This document shows positions 26,332 through 38,207 of a stretch of 64,000 nt of DNA, piece by piece (positions within the stretch are counted from its first letter, which is position 1; each line of letters opens with the position of its first letter). Source of the DNA: an uncultured Alphaproteobacteria bacterium (GTDB lineage Bacteria > Pseudomonadota > Alphaproteobacteria > Rs-D84). Below the pieces are notes generated by a model. The model saw nothing but the letters and a program-made list of their open reading frames with translations. It searched no databases and was not told where the DNA came from. The DNA lies in the NCBI GenBank assembly GCA_934276735.1, contig CAKQTG010000002.1:248001-312000 (forward strand), read 5' to 3'. The position numbers and the translations under genes were made by a program.

Positions 26332-26664
26332 TTATTTTTCTGGGGCCACGTCTGGCAATTCCGCCGGGGCCACTGGCGCGCCGTCTTGCTGTAAAATTTC
26401 CTGGCGCAATTCGGATTGACGGGACGCAACATCTGATTTTGATGCAACCAACGCCAATGCCGCGCACAGAATAAAGAAAATCGTCGCCAACCACGCTGTC
26501 AACTTGGTCAAGAAATTACCAGCCGCCGCACCCGTCAACGCGCCACCAAACATTGATGCCGCCGCCGACCCGGACATACCGCTGCCCTCGGATTTCTGTA
26601 ACAAGATGACGCCAATCATAAATACTGCGACAATTATCAACAATACCAACAAAATAGAAAACAT
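26332..26664 (-). CDS. secG: Preprotein translocase subunit SecG
   Basis: SecG is the small accessory subunit of the SecYEG channel. The 110-residue protein has two membrane spans (about 1-20 and 55-75) separated by the conserved cytosolic LLQKSEGSGMSG segment and followed by a charged tail. It lies leftward of rnc and lepB, both linked to membrane or RNA processing, but with about 50 bases of spacing so may have its own promoter. Confidence 0.92.
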   Translation of the reverse strand: MFSILLVLLIIVAVFMIGVILLQKSEGSGMSGSAAASMFGGALTGAAAGNFLTKLTAWLATIFFILCAALALVASKSDVASRQSELRQEILQQDGAPVAPAELPDVAPEK

Positions 26665-26716
26665 TATTTATCCCCTGGGTTATATTTAATTTTACTTGAT
26701 TCTAGACACCCGGCAC

Positions 26717-27349
26717 CTAAATTGCAAGGATTTTCAGCAACGCGTCCGCGGCGTTTATACTGGCCACCTTTTTAGATGACCCGGTGGCGTCCGCGGTGTG
26801 ACCCAATGCCGTCACACGCACATGGAAAACCGGACTGTGCGATGCGCCCGTCTGTTCCAAGAATTCATATACCGGCAATGCACCATCGCCACGTTTCTGG
26901 ACCAGTTCCTGTAATGCGGTTTTGGCATCTTTGGGTGCGGTGGCATCGGCCGCCGCCAATTCGCGCCAGAACGATATTATCACCGCGCGCGCCGCATCAA
27001 ACCCGCCATCGATAAAGATTGCACCGAAAATCGCCTCCATCGCGTTAGCCATGATATGACGGATACGACCGCCGGTCATATGTCCGTGCCGAATATGCGA
27101 CGCCAGTTTCAATTTATCAGCAACCGACGCCAGTGTTTCTGTGGATACCAGCATTGCATGGCGACGCGCCAGTTCGCCTTCGGCCTCGGCCGGGTACATT
27201 TCATACAGCAATGCCGCCACCGTCAGTCCCAGCACACGGTCCCCAATGAATTCCAGGCGTTCATTATTATGCGCCCCATCGGCCCCCGACTGGGTCAGTG
27301 CCAAATCCAATAATTCCGGATTCTTAAACGTGTAATTCAGTTTTTCCAA
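26717..27349 (-). CDS. rnc: Ribonuclease III
   Basis: RNase III cleaves double-stranded RNA in rRNA processing and mRNA turnover. The 210-residue protein has the signature NERLEFIGDRVLGL (catalytic Glu and Asp), the second acidic site in EAIFGAIFIDGG, and a C-terminal double-stranded RNA-binding domain starting at KTALQELVQKRG. One base separates it from lepB upstream, the classical lepB-rnc pair; in many bacteria era follows, but here era is elsewhere. Confidence 0.96.
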   Translation of the reverse strand: MEKLNYTFKNPELLDLALTQSGADGAHNNERLEFIGDRVLGLTVAALLYEMYPAEAEGELARRHAMLVSTETLASVADKLKLASHIRHGHMTGGRIRHIMANAMEAIFGAIFIDGGFDAARAVIISFWRELAAADATAPKDAKTALQELVQKRGDGALPVYEFLEQTGASHSPVFHVRVTALGHTADATGSSKKVASINAADALLKILAI

Positions 27350-27350
27350 T

Positions 27351-28229
27351 TTACTTTACCCCCATGCCAAATCTGTCCCAGCGCATTTTGCTGTTCCAAT
27401 TCCATACCGCAATCATTGGCGAATAATAGTTGTGTGAATACCATATAAACCACGCCGGTCCCAACACATTATCACGTGGGACAAAGCCAACGTCGGCACG
27501 ACTGTCCAAACTGTTATCGCGATTGTCACCCATAAAGAAATAGTGATTTTCAGGTACCGTGAACAACGGCGTGTTATCCAGGGGCGCGTCATCAGATGCC
27601 TCGATAATACTGTGCTGGACACCATTTGGTAATGTTTCAGTGTATTCGGTCATATGGAATACCCCGCACGCCCCGTCATACATACGGCACAGACGGTCAT
27701 CTTTGTATTCAATTGTATAATTAAATGGCGCAGGCGCATTATCAATCCAAATTTTGTTGCCCTTTATCGACATATTGTCCTGGTAATAGCCGACACTGCG
27801 TAACGATTTCGGCAGGTTCGCGACAATGTATTCACCCTTTTTTTCGCGCGGGACAATTGTGCCATTTATATACAGCCGCCCATCAATCATTTGCACCGTA
27901 TCACCCGGCACGGCAATCAGACGTTTAATATAATCCTGGGATTCGTTGACGGGATTGCGAAATACCACCACATCGCCAACCGACGGATTATGCCCCCAAA
28001 ATCGACCGTTCCACATTTTCCATGAACCAAACGGGAACGAATAACGGGAATATCCATATGACCACTTTTGCACAAAGATATGATCCCCCACATGCAATGT
28101 CGGTATCATAGAGCCCGACGGGATATTAAACGGTTCCAGCAAAAAACTGCGAAAGATAATCGCAATCAACGCACCATAGAATATCGTGTTAAACCATTCA
28201 CGCGCAGCATTAGTATTTTTCAGTGGCAT
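27351..28229 (-). CDS. lepB: Signal peptidase I
   Basis: LepB removes signal peptides from secreted proteins at the periplasmic face. The 292-residue protein has one N-terminal membrane segment, the catalytic Ser in PSGSMIPTL, the Lys in the YIKRLIAVPGD box and the MGDNRDNSLDSR box E. The start has AAAGGGGAA upstream. First gene of the lepB-rnc unit; divergent from comM. Confidence 0.96.
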   Translation of the reverse strand: MPLKNTNAAREWFNTIFYGALIAIIFRSFLLEPFNIPSGSMIPTLHVGDHIFVQKWSYGYSRYSFPFGSWKMWNGRFWGHNPSVGDVVVFRNPVNESQDYIKRLIAVPGDTVQMIDGRLYINGTIVPREKKGEYIVANLPKSLRSVGYYQDNMSIKGNKIWIDNAPAPFNYTIEYKDDRLCRMYDGACGVFHMTEYTETLPNGVQHSIIEASDDAPLDNTPLFTVPENHYFFMGDNRDNSLDSRADVGFVPRDNVLGPAWFIWYSHNYYSPMIAVWNWNSKMRWDRFGMGVK

Positions 28230-28267
28230 TTCTGTATTCCCCTTTGTAACACGGGGTATTTTATAAC

Positions 28268-28296
28268 TTGAATTGATTCAGCGCAAGTTTTAATAT
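28268..28296 (+). promoter_or_regulatory. comM promoter giving a leaderless transcript
   Basis: TTGAAT (28268-28273) and TAATAT (28291-28296) are 17 bases apart; the ATG at 28303 begins six bases later, and no ribosome binding site fits between. Confidence 0.65.
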
Positions 28297-28302
28297 GCGA
28301 AT

Positions 28303-29829
28303 ATGATTTCACTGAATTCAATTATATTTAATGGGATGGACGCCACGCGCATTGACGTCCAGGTTCAACTGGCGTCGGGCCTGTCCAGTCCGGAATTTAA
28401 TATCATTGGCCTGGCTGACCGCGCGGTCAAGGAATCAGCAGAACGTATAAAAAGCGTATTGGGGGCACTGAACATAACAATGCCACCGAAAAGATTGACT
28501 GTAAACCTGTCGCCAGCAGACGTGGAAAAGACTGGCGCACATTTTGACCTGCCGATACTGTGCGGGATATTGTGCGCACTAGGTATTTTGCCCGAAGATA
28601 AACTGTCTCATTACCTGATATTGGGCGAAGTTGGCCTGAACGGCACAATCGTTCGCACCGATGGCGTTTTACCCGCCAGTGTGTGGGCGCGCCGCAATGG
28701 CCTGGGCGTGATTTGCCCCGCGCCCCAGGGGACCGAGGCCCGCCTGTCCGGGCATGCCGATATTTTGGCACCGGGGCACGTGTTGGAATTGATAAATCAC
28801 TTTAATGGGACAAATGTCCTGTCTGCGCCCGACGCCGCACCCAATTATGCGCCCACCACCACATATGGCGACATGTCCGAGGTACACGGCCAAGCCGCCG
28901 CAAAACGCGCACTGGAAATCGCCGCGGCTGGTGGTCACGCAATGCTGATGGTTGGGCCACCGGGGTCGGGAAAAACAATGCTGGCGTCACGATTGCCAGG
29001 AATTATGCCGGAAATGACCGCCGATGAAATTCTGGAAACATCAATAATATATTCTATTGCTGGACTGTTGGGGACGCGCGGGCTGATTACTACGCGCCCA
29101 TTTCGTAGCGTCCACCACACTGCGTCCCAGGTTGCACTGGCAGGTGGTGGCGCAAACGCACGTCCTGGCGAAATATCACTGGCGCATAATGGCGTGCTGT
29201 TTTTGGACGAATTGCCAGAATTTAATCGCGCGACGCTAGAAATCCTGCGACAGCCGATGGAGTCTGGAAAAATTATGATTTCGCGTGCGAAAAATACCGC
29301 AACATATCCAGCACGATTCCAGCTGATTGCAGCGATGAATCCGTGTCCATGCGGACATCTGGGCAATGCCGCCCTGTCCTGTTCGCGTGCGCCCCGTTGC
29401 GCCGAAGCATACCAGAACAAAATATCAGGGCCACTGTTAGATCGAATAGACTTGCATGTTGATGTTGACCCGGTAAATCCCTGGGAAATGAATAATACTG
29501 ACAACACACCACGCGAAAACAGTGCGCAAATCCGCACCCGTGTTGTCGCCGCATATAAACGCCAGATTGTGCGCCAGGGTTGCCAGAATGCGCATCTGGA
29601 CGGCACGGCATTGGACGCGGCGGCGACACTGGCACCAGAACTGCAAAACTTTTTAAACACTGCCGCAGAAAAGATGGGAATGTCGGCACGCGGATATAAC
29701 CGCGTTCGTCGCATTGCACGTACAATTGCCGATTTGGCCGGACGCAACGAAATTGAAATGGGTGACATTGCCGAGGCGTTATCATACCGCCCCATCAATC
29801 GCGGAAAATATGGTGCAAACATTAAGTGA
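28303..29829 (+). CDS. comM: YifB/ComM family AAA+ ATPase (Mg-chelatase-like)
   Basis: ComM is a hexameric helicase promoting branch migration during natural transformation. The 508-residue protein has an N-terminal Lon-protease-like domain (NIIGLADRAVKES, TVNLSPADVEK), Walker A GPPGSGKT, Walker B VLFLDELPEF, a zinc-binding cluster CPCGHLG...CSRAPRC and a C-terminal sensor domain ending in EIEMGDIAEALSYR. Length matches the family. It is expressed alone, and a repeat-bounded four-helix gene follows within 40 bases. Confidence 0.95.
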   Translation: MISLNSIIFNGMDATRIDVQVQLASGLSSPEFNIIGLADRAVKESAERIKSVLGALNITMPPKRLTVNLSPADVEKTGAHFDLPILCGILCALGILPEDKLSHYLILGEVGLNGTIVRTDGVLPASVWARRNGLGVICPAPQGTEARLSGHADILAPGHVLELINHFNGTNVLSAPDAAPNYAPTTTYGDMSEVHGQAAAKRALEIAAAGGHAMLMVGPPGSGKTMLASRLPGIMPEMTADEILETSIIYSIAGLLGTRGLITTRPFRSVHHTASQVALAGGGANARPGEISLAHNGVLFLDELPEFNRATLEILRQPMESGKIMISRAKNTATYPARFQLIAAMNPCPCGHLGNAALSCSRAPRCAEAYQNKISGPLLDRIDLHVDVDPVNPWEMNNTDNTPRENSAQIRTRVVAAYKRQIVRQGCQNAHLDGTALDAAATLAPELQNFLNTAAEKMGMSARGYNRVRRIARTIADLAGRNEIEMGDIAEALSYRPINRGKYGANIK

Positions 29830-29866
29830 GTAGTGATAGAGTGACAAAGTGATAGAGTGATAAAGT
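29824..29866 (+). repeat. GTGATAAAGT-type short repeats, left flank
   Basis: About five degenerate copies of AGTGATAGAGTGA in tandem, directly after the comM stop. The same words occur in inverse orientation at 30231-30265 and in the repeat islands at 8.54 and 14.06 kb. Confidence 0.7.
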
Positions 29867-30230
29867 GAAAGAAAGCGTTCTGAAAATTAAATCCGAATTG
29901 TTTGCAGACAGAATTGTCAGGTTATTCAAATATCTGCAAACAACGCATTCCGAATTTGTGTTATCAAAACAAATTTTACGTTCTGGGACCAGCATGGGCG
30001 CCAATGTATCAGAGGCTGCTTTTGCCGCATCAAAAAAAGATTTTTTAGCAAAAATGATTATTGCAACCAAAGAATACAATGAAACTATTTTCTGGTTGCA
30101 AAGGTTAAAAAATGCACATTATTTGTCAGACGAACAATTTACATCAATACATAATGATTGTCTAGAACTGGGACGTTTGCTGATGGCCACAACGCGCACG
30201 ACCAAGGCATCAATATTATCAGACAAATAA
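29865..30230 (+). CDS. Four-helix-bundle protein (S23/IVP family)
   Basis: The 121-residue protein belongs to the four-helix-bundle family first found as open frames inside intervening sequences of 23S rRNA genes: FADRIVRLFKYLQ, SKQILRSGTSMGANVSEA and KMIIATKEYNETIFWLQRLKNA are characteristic. No enzymatic activity is established; homologues act as RNA/DNA-binding accessory proteins (for example Avd in diversity-generating retroelements). The gene starts inside the left repeat and ends where inverse repeats begin, so gene and repeats look like one mobile unit. A GTG or ATG within GTGAAAGAAAGC is the start region. Confidence 0.85.
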   Translation: MKESVLKIKSELFADRIVRLFKYLQTTHSEFVLSKQILRSGTSMGANVSEAAFAASKKDFLAKMIIATKEYNETIFWLQRLKNAHYLSDEQFTSIHNDCLELGRLLMATTRTTKASILSDK

Positions 30231-30265
30231 CTTTATCACTAAATCACTTTATCACTTACTCACTA
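30231..30265 (-). repeat. GTGATAAAGT-type short repeats, right flank (inverted)
   Basis: CTTTATCACTAAATCAC followed by further copies is the reverse complement of the left flank, giving the four-helix gene inverted flanks of about 35-40 bases. Confidence 0.7.
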
Positions 30266-30292
30266 AAAAATGGGGCATCGCCCCATTTTTTA
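30266..30292. terminator. Bidirectional terminator
   Basis: AAAATGGGGC, ATC, GCCCCATTTT; serves the leftward outer-membrane protein gene and faces the four-helix unit. Confidence 0.82.
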
Positions 30293-31255
30293 AAATTCGA
30301 ATCGCAGGCCCAACATTATGTTGGTATATATTAAATTCTTGGCACTGAACCAATCGCGATGCTTGGTATCATCAGAATTTGTCAGTTGCCATTCAACCTT
30401 GGGGATATACATGGCGCGAATGCCAAAGTCCAAAAATGTGTTTTCTGCCAATCCATATGACACACCGACCGCCGCCAATGCCGCAACCATAGAATTGCTT
30501 TTTTCGGCGCGATAGAATTGGAACACGCCATTATCATCAGGTGTGCTGAAATCCTGTAACGTATACACCCCCGACAGGTCGCCATACGGATCCGACAGGT
30601 TCAGGACCGTCTGGACATCTGCATATCCAATACCAAAACCAACGTATGGGATTACCGTCTGTAACGGTTTCTGCAACCCGTCAAAGAAATCATAGAACGC
30701 CATCGCACTGATGACATCGGTCGTTATGTCCGATTGGACCGCGCCACTGCTGACAACAACAGGGTCGGTATACGCGCCATCAAACAGGGTTGTTTCACCC
30801 TCTAAGAAAGGCGAGTGGTTATATTCACTCTTGCTGACGTGATCCCAGCCCACTTCTAATCGCCACTGGGGTCGATTTGGCAATGTCCAACCAACCGATG
30901 CACCGGCCGCAAATGCAAATGCGTCCAATTTATCGTCACGGACCGGCAATTCACCCAGGTTTGCATACCCCGCAAATGTATAACCACTGCACCCGCCGGC
31001 GCGAACGCATATAATTTCAGGGAACGGCGCACCGCCAGATTCCATATAATACGCCGGGGTCAAATCACCCACGTCATTTTGAATTTTTGCCGTGCCGAAC
31101 GACATGCCACCACGCACTGAAATAACAAAGCGCGAGCCATCATCACTGAACCAGCCATCGCCGATATATTCGCCATCATATTGCCAATTTGCATGGGCCG
31201 CACTTCCAAATAATGCGACGAAAATAGGTAACAAAAATAAAAATCTTTTTCTCAT
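30290..31255 (-). CDS. Outer-membrane beta-barrel protein
   Basis: The 321-residue protein starts with a signal peptide (about 1-22, ending AHA-N) and consists of amphipathic strands with many Tyr, Gly and Asp residues, ending in LGLRFEF with a terminal Phe. Two cysteines (CVRAGGC) may form a loop disulfide. The size fits a ten- to twelve-stranded barrel. No specific family is recognised; one of three such proteins in the window. Confidence 0.8.
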   Translation of the reverse strand: MRKRFLFLLPIFVALFGSAAHANWQYDGEYIGDGWFSDDGSRFVISVRGGMSFGTAKIQNDVGDLTPAYYMESGGAPFPEIICVRAGGCSGYTFAGYANLGELPVRDDKLDAFAFAAGASVGWTLPNRPQWRLEVGWDHVSKSEYNHSPFLEGETTLFDGAYTDPVVVSSGAVQSDITTDVISAMAFYDFFDGLQKPLQTVIPYVGFGIGYADVQTVLNLSDPYGDLSGVYTLQDFSTPDDNGVFQFYRAEKSNSMVAALAAVGVSYGLAENTFLDFGIRAMYIPKVEWQLTNSDDTKHRDWFSAKNLIYTNIMLGLRFEF

Positions 31256-31300
31256 GTCAAATATTATATCACAAAACGCATATGATAAAAACAGATTTTA

Positions 31301-33061
31301 TTATTTAGAAATAAATCCACCAGACTGCATCTTCCACAGGCGGGCATACACGCCACCGCGACGCAACAATTGGTTGTGGGTTCCCTGCTCTATAATCTGG
31401 CCATGGTTGATTACGATAATCCTGTTCATATTGCGCAATGTTGACAGACGGTGCGCAATTGCGATTGTCGTGCGCCCCGCCGACAGGCGTTCAAATGACG
31501 ACTGGATTGAAACCTCGGTTTCACTGTCCAGGGCGGACGTTGCCTCGTCCAGGACCAAAATCGGGGCATCTTTCAGAAACGCGCGAGCGATTGCGATACG
31601 CTGACGCTGGCCGCCGGACATACGCATACCGCGGTCGCCAACCATTGTGTCGTATTTGCTTTCGGTCGACATGATGAAATTGTCGGCCTGGGCCGCGCGG
31701 GCGGCAGTGCGTATTTCGGCATCGGTCGCATTGGTGCGGCCATACGCGATATTTTCACCAATCGTGCGGTTAAACATCGTCGGTTCCTGGGGGATAAATG
31801 CGATTGCCCGACGTAAAGAATCCTGGGTCACGTCACGAATATTCTGGCCATCAATCAAGATTTCGCCCTGGGTCGGTTCATAAAATCGCAATAACAAATT
31901 CACCAGTGTTGTTTTGCCCGCGCCCGAGCCCCCAACCAGCCCAACGCGTTCGCCGCTGTTTATCGTCAGGTTTAAATTATGCAGCACCCATTTACGTTTA
32001 TACTTAAACGACACATTGCGGAATTCAATACGCCCACAACGCACATGCAATTCGTGCGCATTTGGCGCGTCGGTGATTTCCAGTGGCGCACTGAGTTCTT
32101 CGTATGCCTTTTGCGCACTGCCCACTTTTTCAACAATCTGGGGGATTTGGTCAACGATACGCGCGATTGTGCCCATCACGCTGAAAAACACCGATGTTGT
32201 GAACACGATTTCAGAAACCAATAATTTCCCATGCATAAACAGCCATACGCACAACAACATCGTTGCGCCAAACGCGACGTCCCACACGAAATTAGGCACC
32301 GCCCAGAAAAACCGCTGGACAAAGTAAGAGTGCATATGATCCCTGACCCGTTGACGACGTGGGGCAGCCAAATACTGACGTTCGGCGTTTGCGCCGGCAA
32401 ACAATTTCACCACTGAATAATTGGCCAAACTGTCCACCAATTTACCGGCCAGGTGACTGCGCGATTCACTGGCGGTCTTGGACGCACGGTTCATTGGACG
32501 TATCAGCAAAATTCCATACACAATACGAAACACGAACACAAACGCAAATATTATCGCAACATATGCGTTCATGCCCATAATCAATCCAACATTTACCAAA
32601 ATAACCGCGACGGCACCGAATATTTCCATAAAATTCAGAATCACCGTAAACCCATCGGCAACAAAATTTATCTGGGTATTTAATTTACCCGCCATGCGCC
32701 CGGACCAGAACGACATAGACTGGTGCTGGATATAATCCGACAGAACATCGGATACCTGGTTATCAATCTTGGGCTGCCAATGACCGCGCGCCCACGCACG
32801 CAAAACCGTGCACACGTCCAGTAAAATCAACGTTGATGCGATTATGGCAATCGTCGGTAAAGCAAAACGGACAAACGATACGCCATCGGGCGGTGTCTGT
32901 TCAAACAGCGCGATAAACATACGCTGGAAATTCGGGAACAGAACCCCTTCGGACATAACGGCCAGGAACAGCAATCCCCACACCAACAACGCAGCCCAGT
33001 GACCACGTGCGGCATATTTTATATAAAACTTCCATAACGATTTTGGTAAATTTTGTGACAT
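31301..33061 (-). CDS. ABC exporter, fused permease and ATPase
   Basis: The 586-residue half-transporter has six membrane helices in the first 320 residues and an ATPase domain with Walker A GGSGAGKTT, the signature MSGGQRQRIAIARAF and Walker B ILVLDEATSALD. Such MsbA-like exporters move lipids, peptides or drugs. The ATG at 33061 is preferred over a TTG at 33100; a TATAAC-like box lies just upstream. It is separated by 40 bases from the penicillin-binding protein gene that precedes it. MsbA itself is possible but not shown. Confidence 0.9.
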   Translation of the reverse strand: MSQNLPKSLWKFYIKYAARGHWAALLVWGLLFLAVMSEGVLFPNFQRMFIALFEQTPPDGVSFVRFALPTIAIIASTLILLDVCTVLRAWARGHWQPKIDNQVSDVLSDYIQHQSMSFWSGRMAGKLNTQINFVADGFTVILNFMEIFGAVAVILVNVGLIMGMNAYVAIIFAFVFVFRIVYGILLIRPMNRASKTASESRSHLAGKLVDSLANYSVVKLFAGANAERQYLAAPRRQRVRDHMHSYFVQRFFWAVPNFVWDVAFGATMLLCVWLFMHGKLLVSEIVFTTSVFFSVMGTIARIVDQIPQIVEKVGSAQKAYEELSAPLEITDAPNAHELHVRCGRIEFRNVSFKYKRKWVLHNLNLTINSGERVGLVGGSGAGKTTLVNLLLRFYEPTQGEILIDGQNIRDVTQDSLRRAIAFIPQEPTMFNRTIGENIAYGRTNATDAEIRTAARAAQADNFIMSTESKYDTMVGDRGMRMSGGQRQRIAIARAFLKDAPILVLDEATSALDSETEVSIQSSFERLSAGRTTIAIAHRLSTLRNMNRIIVINHGQIIEQGTHNQLLRRGGVYARLWKMQSGGFISK

Positions 33062-33101
33062 AGCTTGCCCAATGTTATAAGACAAATGGCGCAAAATCAA
33101 C

Positions 33102-34865
33102 TTATTTTACAATATCGTGAAATATTTCTGCCGGGATTGTGCCACCTGTAACCTTGGACGACATAGGGGTAAAATCGTCATTTCCGACCCAAACACCAAT
33201 CACCCAATCAGGCGTTGCCCCAACGAACCACGCGTCGCGATTATTATTGCTGGTCCCGGTTTTCCCGCCCAGGACGTTATCTGAATTTGCGCGACGGCCC
33301 GTGCCACGAACAACAACATCGGCCAACAATTCGGTCATGTATTCAACCGTCTGGGGTTGCAAAACCTGTAACGCGTCGGACGGATTACGTTCATACAGCA
33401 CGTTGCCACGCGGATCAGTTATCTTGGTAATTGAATATGGCCGCACCGACGCGCCATCGTTCCAAATCACCGCATATATCGTCGTTAAATCCACCAGTGA
33501 CATTTCCGACGCGCCCAATACCGTTGAATATTCACGGCGTAATTTTGTTCCCACCCCCAGGCGCGACGCCATATCCAACACGGCGTCAATTCCATATGTT
33601 TCGGTCAATTTCAGTGGGACAGAATTCACACTTTTTGCAAACGCGGTTGCCAACGTTATGTCGCCATAATAACGCGCATTGTAATTTTTCGGATTGTAAT
33701 CACCAATCGCAAATGGTGAATCATTGACATACGTTTCCGGCGTCATACCGTGTTCCAGCGCAACCAGATATACGACGGGTTTAAACGAACTGCCGGGTTG
33801 GCGCATTGTTGTCGCACGGTTGAACTGGCTGGTCTGGTAATCAGTGCCACCAACCATCGCACGCAACGCCCCCGACGACGTCATTGCGACCACCGCACCC
33901 TGGTATTGGTCAACATGTGACGGCAAAATTGCGGCAATACGTTCCTGCAAATTCCGGTCCAGCGTAGTGTGCACAATCAAATCAGAATCTGTCACCCCCA
34001 GGCGCGAGTGCACCTCGTCCAAGACATAGTCCGTCCAATAGCGATATATATTTGTATCCGGCACAGGGGTCGCAGGTGCCAATTCACGTGCGGCGGCGCG
34101 CGCATCGTCCAGGCTGACGTATCCCTGGCGCACCATTTCCTGTAACACAACGCGGGCGCGTTTAATATTACGCTCTGGGTTTTTCAGCGGACTGTATGAC
34201 GTTGGGGCCTTTAACATTGCGGCGATTTGCGCCGATTGTGCCAATGTCATTTTATCGGCCGATGTTTGGAACATAACGCGCGCGGCGGCATCAATACCAC
34301 GCATACCGCCAACCAATGATACGCGGTTCATATATAAATCCAAAACCTGGTTTTTATCAAAGCGATTTTCCAGCCAGTATGACAGTATCAATTCCTGGAC
34401 CTTGCGCGAGAGTTTCTTTTCCCGGGACAAGAATATGTTTTTTGCGGTCTGTTGCGTAATAGACGACCCGCCCGCCGCCAATCGGCCATGGATTGCATTT
34501 GAAAACATTGCGCGCGTAATCCCGCGGATATCAATCGGTCCATGTTCAAAGAAACGTTTATCTTCGATTGCGACGATTGCCTGCCATACGTGTGGGGGCA
34601 ATGTGTCAACCGATACCGGCGTGCCCATAATGCGACCCGCGCTGCGTATTTCATTACCATTTTTATCCAGGAATATCACCGCCGCCGGACGCGTTTCGTG
34701 CAATATCGCATCCAAGGACGGCATCTGCAAGAATATAACCGCGACATACGTCGCCACCGCCACCGCGCACAACAGCCCCAGATTTATCATCCACACAAAC
34801 AGACGCCACCGCCAACTGGGGCGCGGCTTTTCCGGCGTTAAATCGGTGTTTTTTGCACGTGGCAA
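33102..34865 (-). CDS. Penicillin-binding protein 1A family (bifunctional)
   Basis: Class A PBPs polymerise lipid II glycan and cross-link peptides. The 587-residue protein has one N-terminal membrane segment (about 22-46), a GT51 glycosyltransferase domain (EDKRFFEH, GGSSITQQTAKN, and later conserved boxes) and a transpeptidase domain with SxxK as QPGSSFKP, SxN as SVN and KTG as GGKTGTSNN. It is shorter than E. coli PBP1a, lacking the OB-like insertion. It is divergent from the 35-kb outer-membrane protein gene. Confidence 0.94.
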   Translation of the reverse strand: MPRAKNTDLTPEKPRPSWRWRLFVWMINLGLLCAVAVATYVAVIFLQMPSLDAILHETRPAAVIFLDKNGNEIRSAGRIMGTPVSVDTLPPHVWQAIVAIEDKRFFEHGPIDIRGITRAMFSNAIHGRLAAGGSSITQQTAKNIFLSREKKLSRKVQELILSYWLENRFDKNQVLDLYMNRVSLVGGMRGIDAAARVMFQTSADKMTLAQSAQIAAMLKAPTSYSPLKNPERNIKRARVVLQEMVRQGYVSLDDARAAARELAPATPVPDTNIYRYWTDYVLDEVHSRLGVTDSDLIVHTTLDRNLQERIAAILPSHVDQYQGAVVAMTSSGALRAMVGGTDYQTSQFNRATTMRQPGSSFKPVVYLVALEHGMTPETYVNDSPFAIGDYNPKNYNARYYGDITLATAFAKSVNSVPLKLTETYGIDAVLDMASRLGVGTKLRREYSTVLGASEMSLVDLTTIYAVIWNDGASVRPYSITKITDPRGNVLYERNPSDALQVLQPQTVEYMTELLADVVVRGTGRRANSDNVLGGKTGTSNNNRDAWFVGATPDWVIGVWVGNDDFTPMSSKVTGGTIPAEIFHDIVK

Positions 34866-34973
34866 TTGTAATCCTTGTGTCCTTTCGGTGGAATTATATC
34901 ACAAACAACTTGCGTTATGCCAGATTTTAAAACTATAATTCAGCACGAATGTAACCCCAGGGGGAAAAGGAAT

Positions 34974-35699
34974 ATGAAAAAATTATCTGTTTTGTTTTTA
35001 ACCGCGATGTGCGCCGTGCCTGCGATGGCGGAACCAATGTATGGCACATCTGACGAATACGATTATACGGACGAAGAAATCGCCCCATTGTCACAAGGTG
35101 CGCCATCGGTTGGATATTCCGCCCCGGCCCCCACATCAACATCGCGGCGCGGCGCGCGTGACAATTATGTTGGATTTCGCGTGCACCAGAACGCGCACCT
35201 GGCCATGAAATACGATGTAAATCACGGATACACCACACATAAAACGAAAAAGAACACGGGGCTGAGTCTGAACGTCGGCAACCGTCTGACCGAATATGTG
35301 AAAATTGAATTTGAAACGGGATACACTGGCGCAAAATTTACCAAGCGCGACACACATCACGATTACGATTTGTGGTCTAATATGCTGAACGTGTATATGT
35401 ATAAAAACTTTGGCGGTGCGGTTGAACCGTATGCCGGACTGGGCGTCGGAATGACCGGAATCTGGGGCGAAATATCCGGTGCGGCACCGCACATCACCGC
35501 ATCAACGTTGGATTTGTCGGTCCAGGGTATGTTTGGTGTGAACTTTGCATTAAATGACCGGGTTGACCTGAACCTGGGGGCAAAGTATATTCGATATGGC
35601 CGCATTGAATTTGAACATAACAACGGCGAATACGCAAACACCCGAATTGACGCCACCGAATTCTTTATCGGCGCGGCGTATAAGTTTGATGTAAAATAA
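34974..35699 (+). CDS. Porin-family outer-membrane protein
   Basis: The 241-residue protein has a clear signal peptide (about 1-19, AMA-E), a flexible acidic and Pro/Ser-rich N-terminal segment (about 25-65) and an eight-stranded barrel-like region with YVGFRVHQN, VEPYAGLGVGM and a final FFIGAAYKFDVK. The pattern fits the OmpA/OMP_b-brl porin group. AAAAGGA precedes the ATG at 34974. It ends at a bidirectional terminator shared with ligA. Confidence 0.85.
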   Translation: MKKLSVLFLTAMCAVPAMAEPMYGTSDEYDYTDEEIAPLSQGAPSVGYSAPAPTSTSRRGARDNYVGFRVHQNAHLAMKYDVNHGYTTHKTKKNTGLSLNVGNRLTEYVKIEFETGYTGAKFTKRDTHHDYDLWSNMLNVYMYKNFGGAVEPYAGLGVGMTGIWGEISGAAPHITASTLDLSVQGMFGVNFALNDRVDLNLGAKYIRYGRIEFEHNNGEYANTRIDATEFFIGAAYKFDVK

Positions 35700-35720
35700 A
35701 AATGCCCGTTTGGGCATTTT

Positions 35721-35722
<2 letters not shown>
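35697..35722. terminator. Bidirectional terminator between the porin gene and ligA
   Basis: AAAATGCCC, GTTT, GGGCATTTT with T-run. Confidence 0.85.
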
Positions 35723-38050
<2,328 letters not shown>

Positions 38051-38166
38051 GTTCTCTCCATTACCAAAACTGTTATACCTGTTGCGTTTATTGTTTTATA
38101 TTCTAATTATGATTGAATTCTTAGTAAAAATCAATTACTTTTTTCATATAAATCACAAAAAAATAA

Positions 38167-38192
38167 AAACGCCCGCCAAAATCGACGGGCGC
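38167..38192 (-). terminator. fabI terminator
   Basis: CGCCCG and CGGGCG with a ten-base loop, followed on the minus strand by TTTTTATTTTTT. Confidence 0.75.
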
Positions 38193-38207
38193 AGTGTGTG
38201 GATGAAA

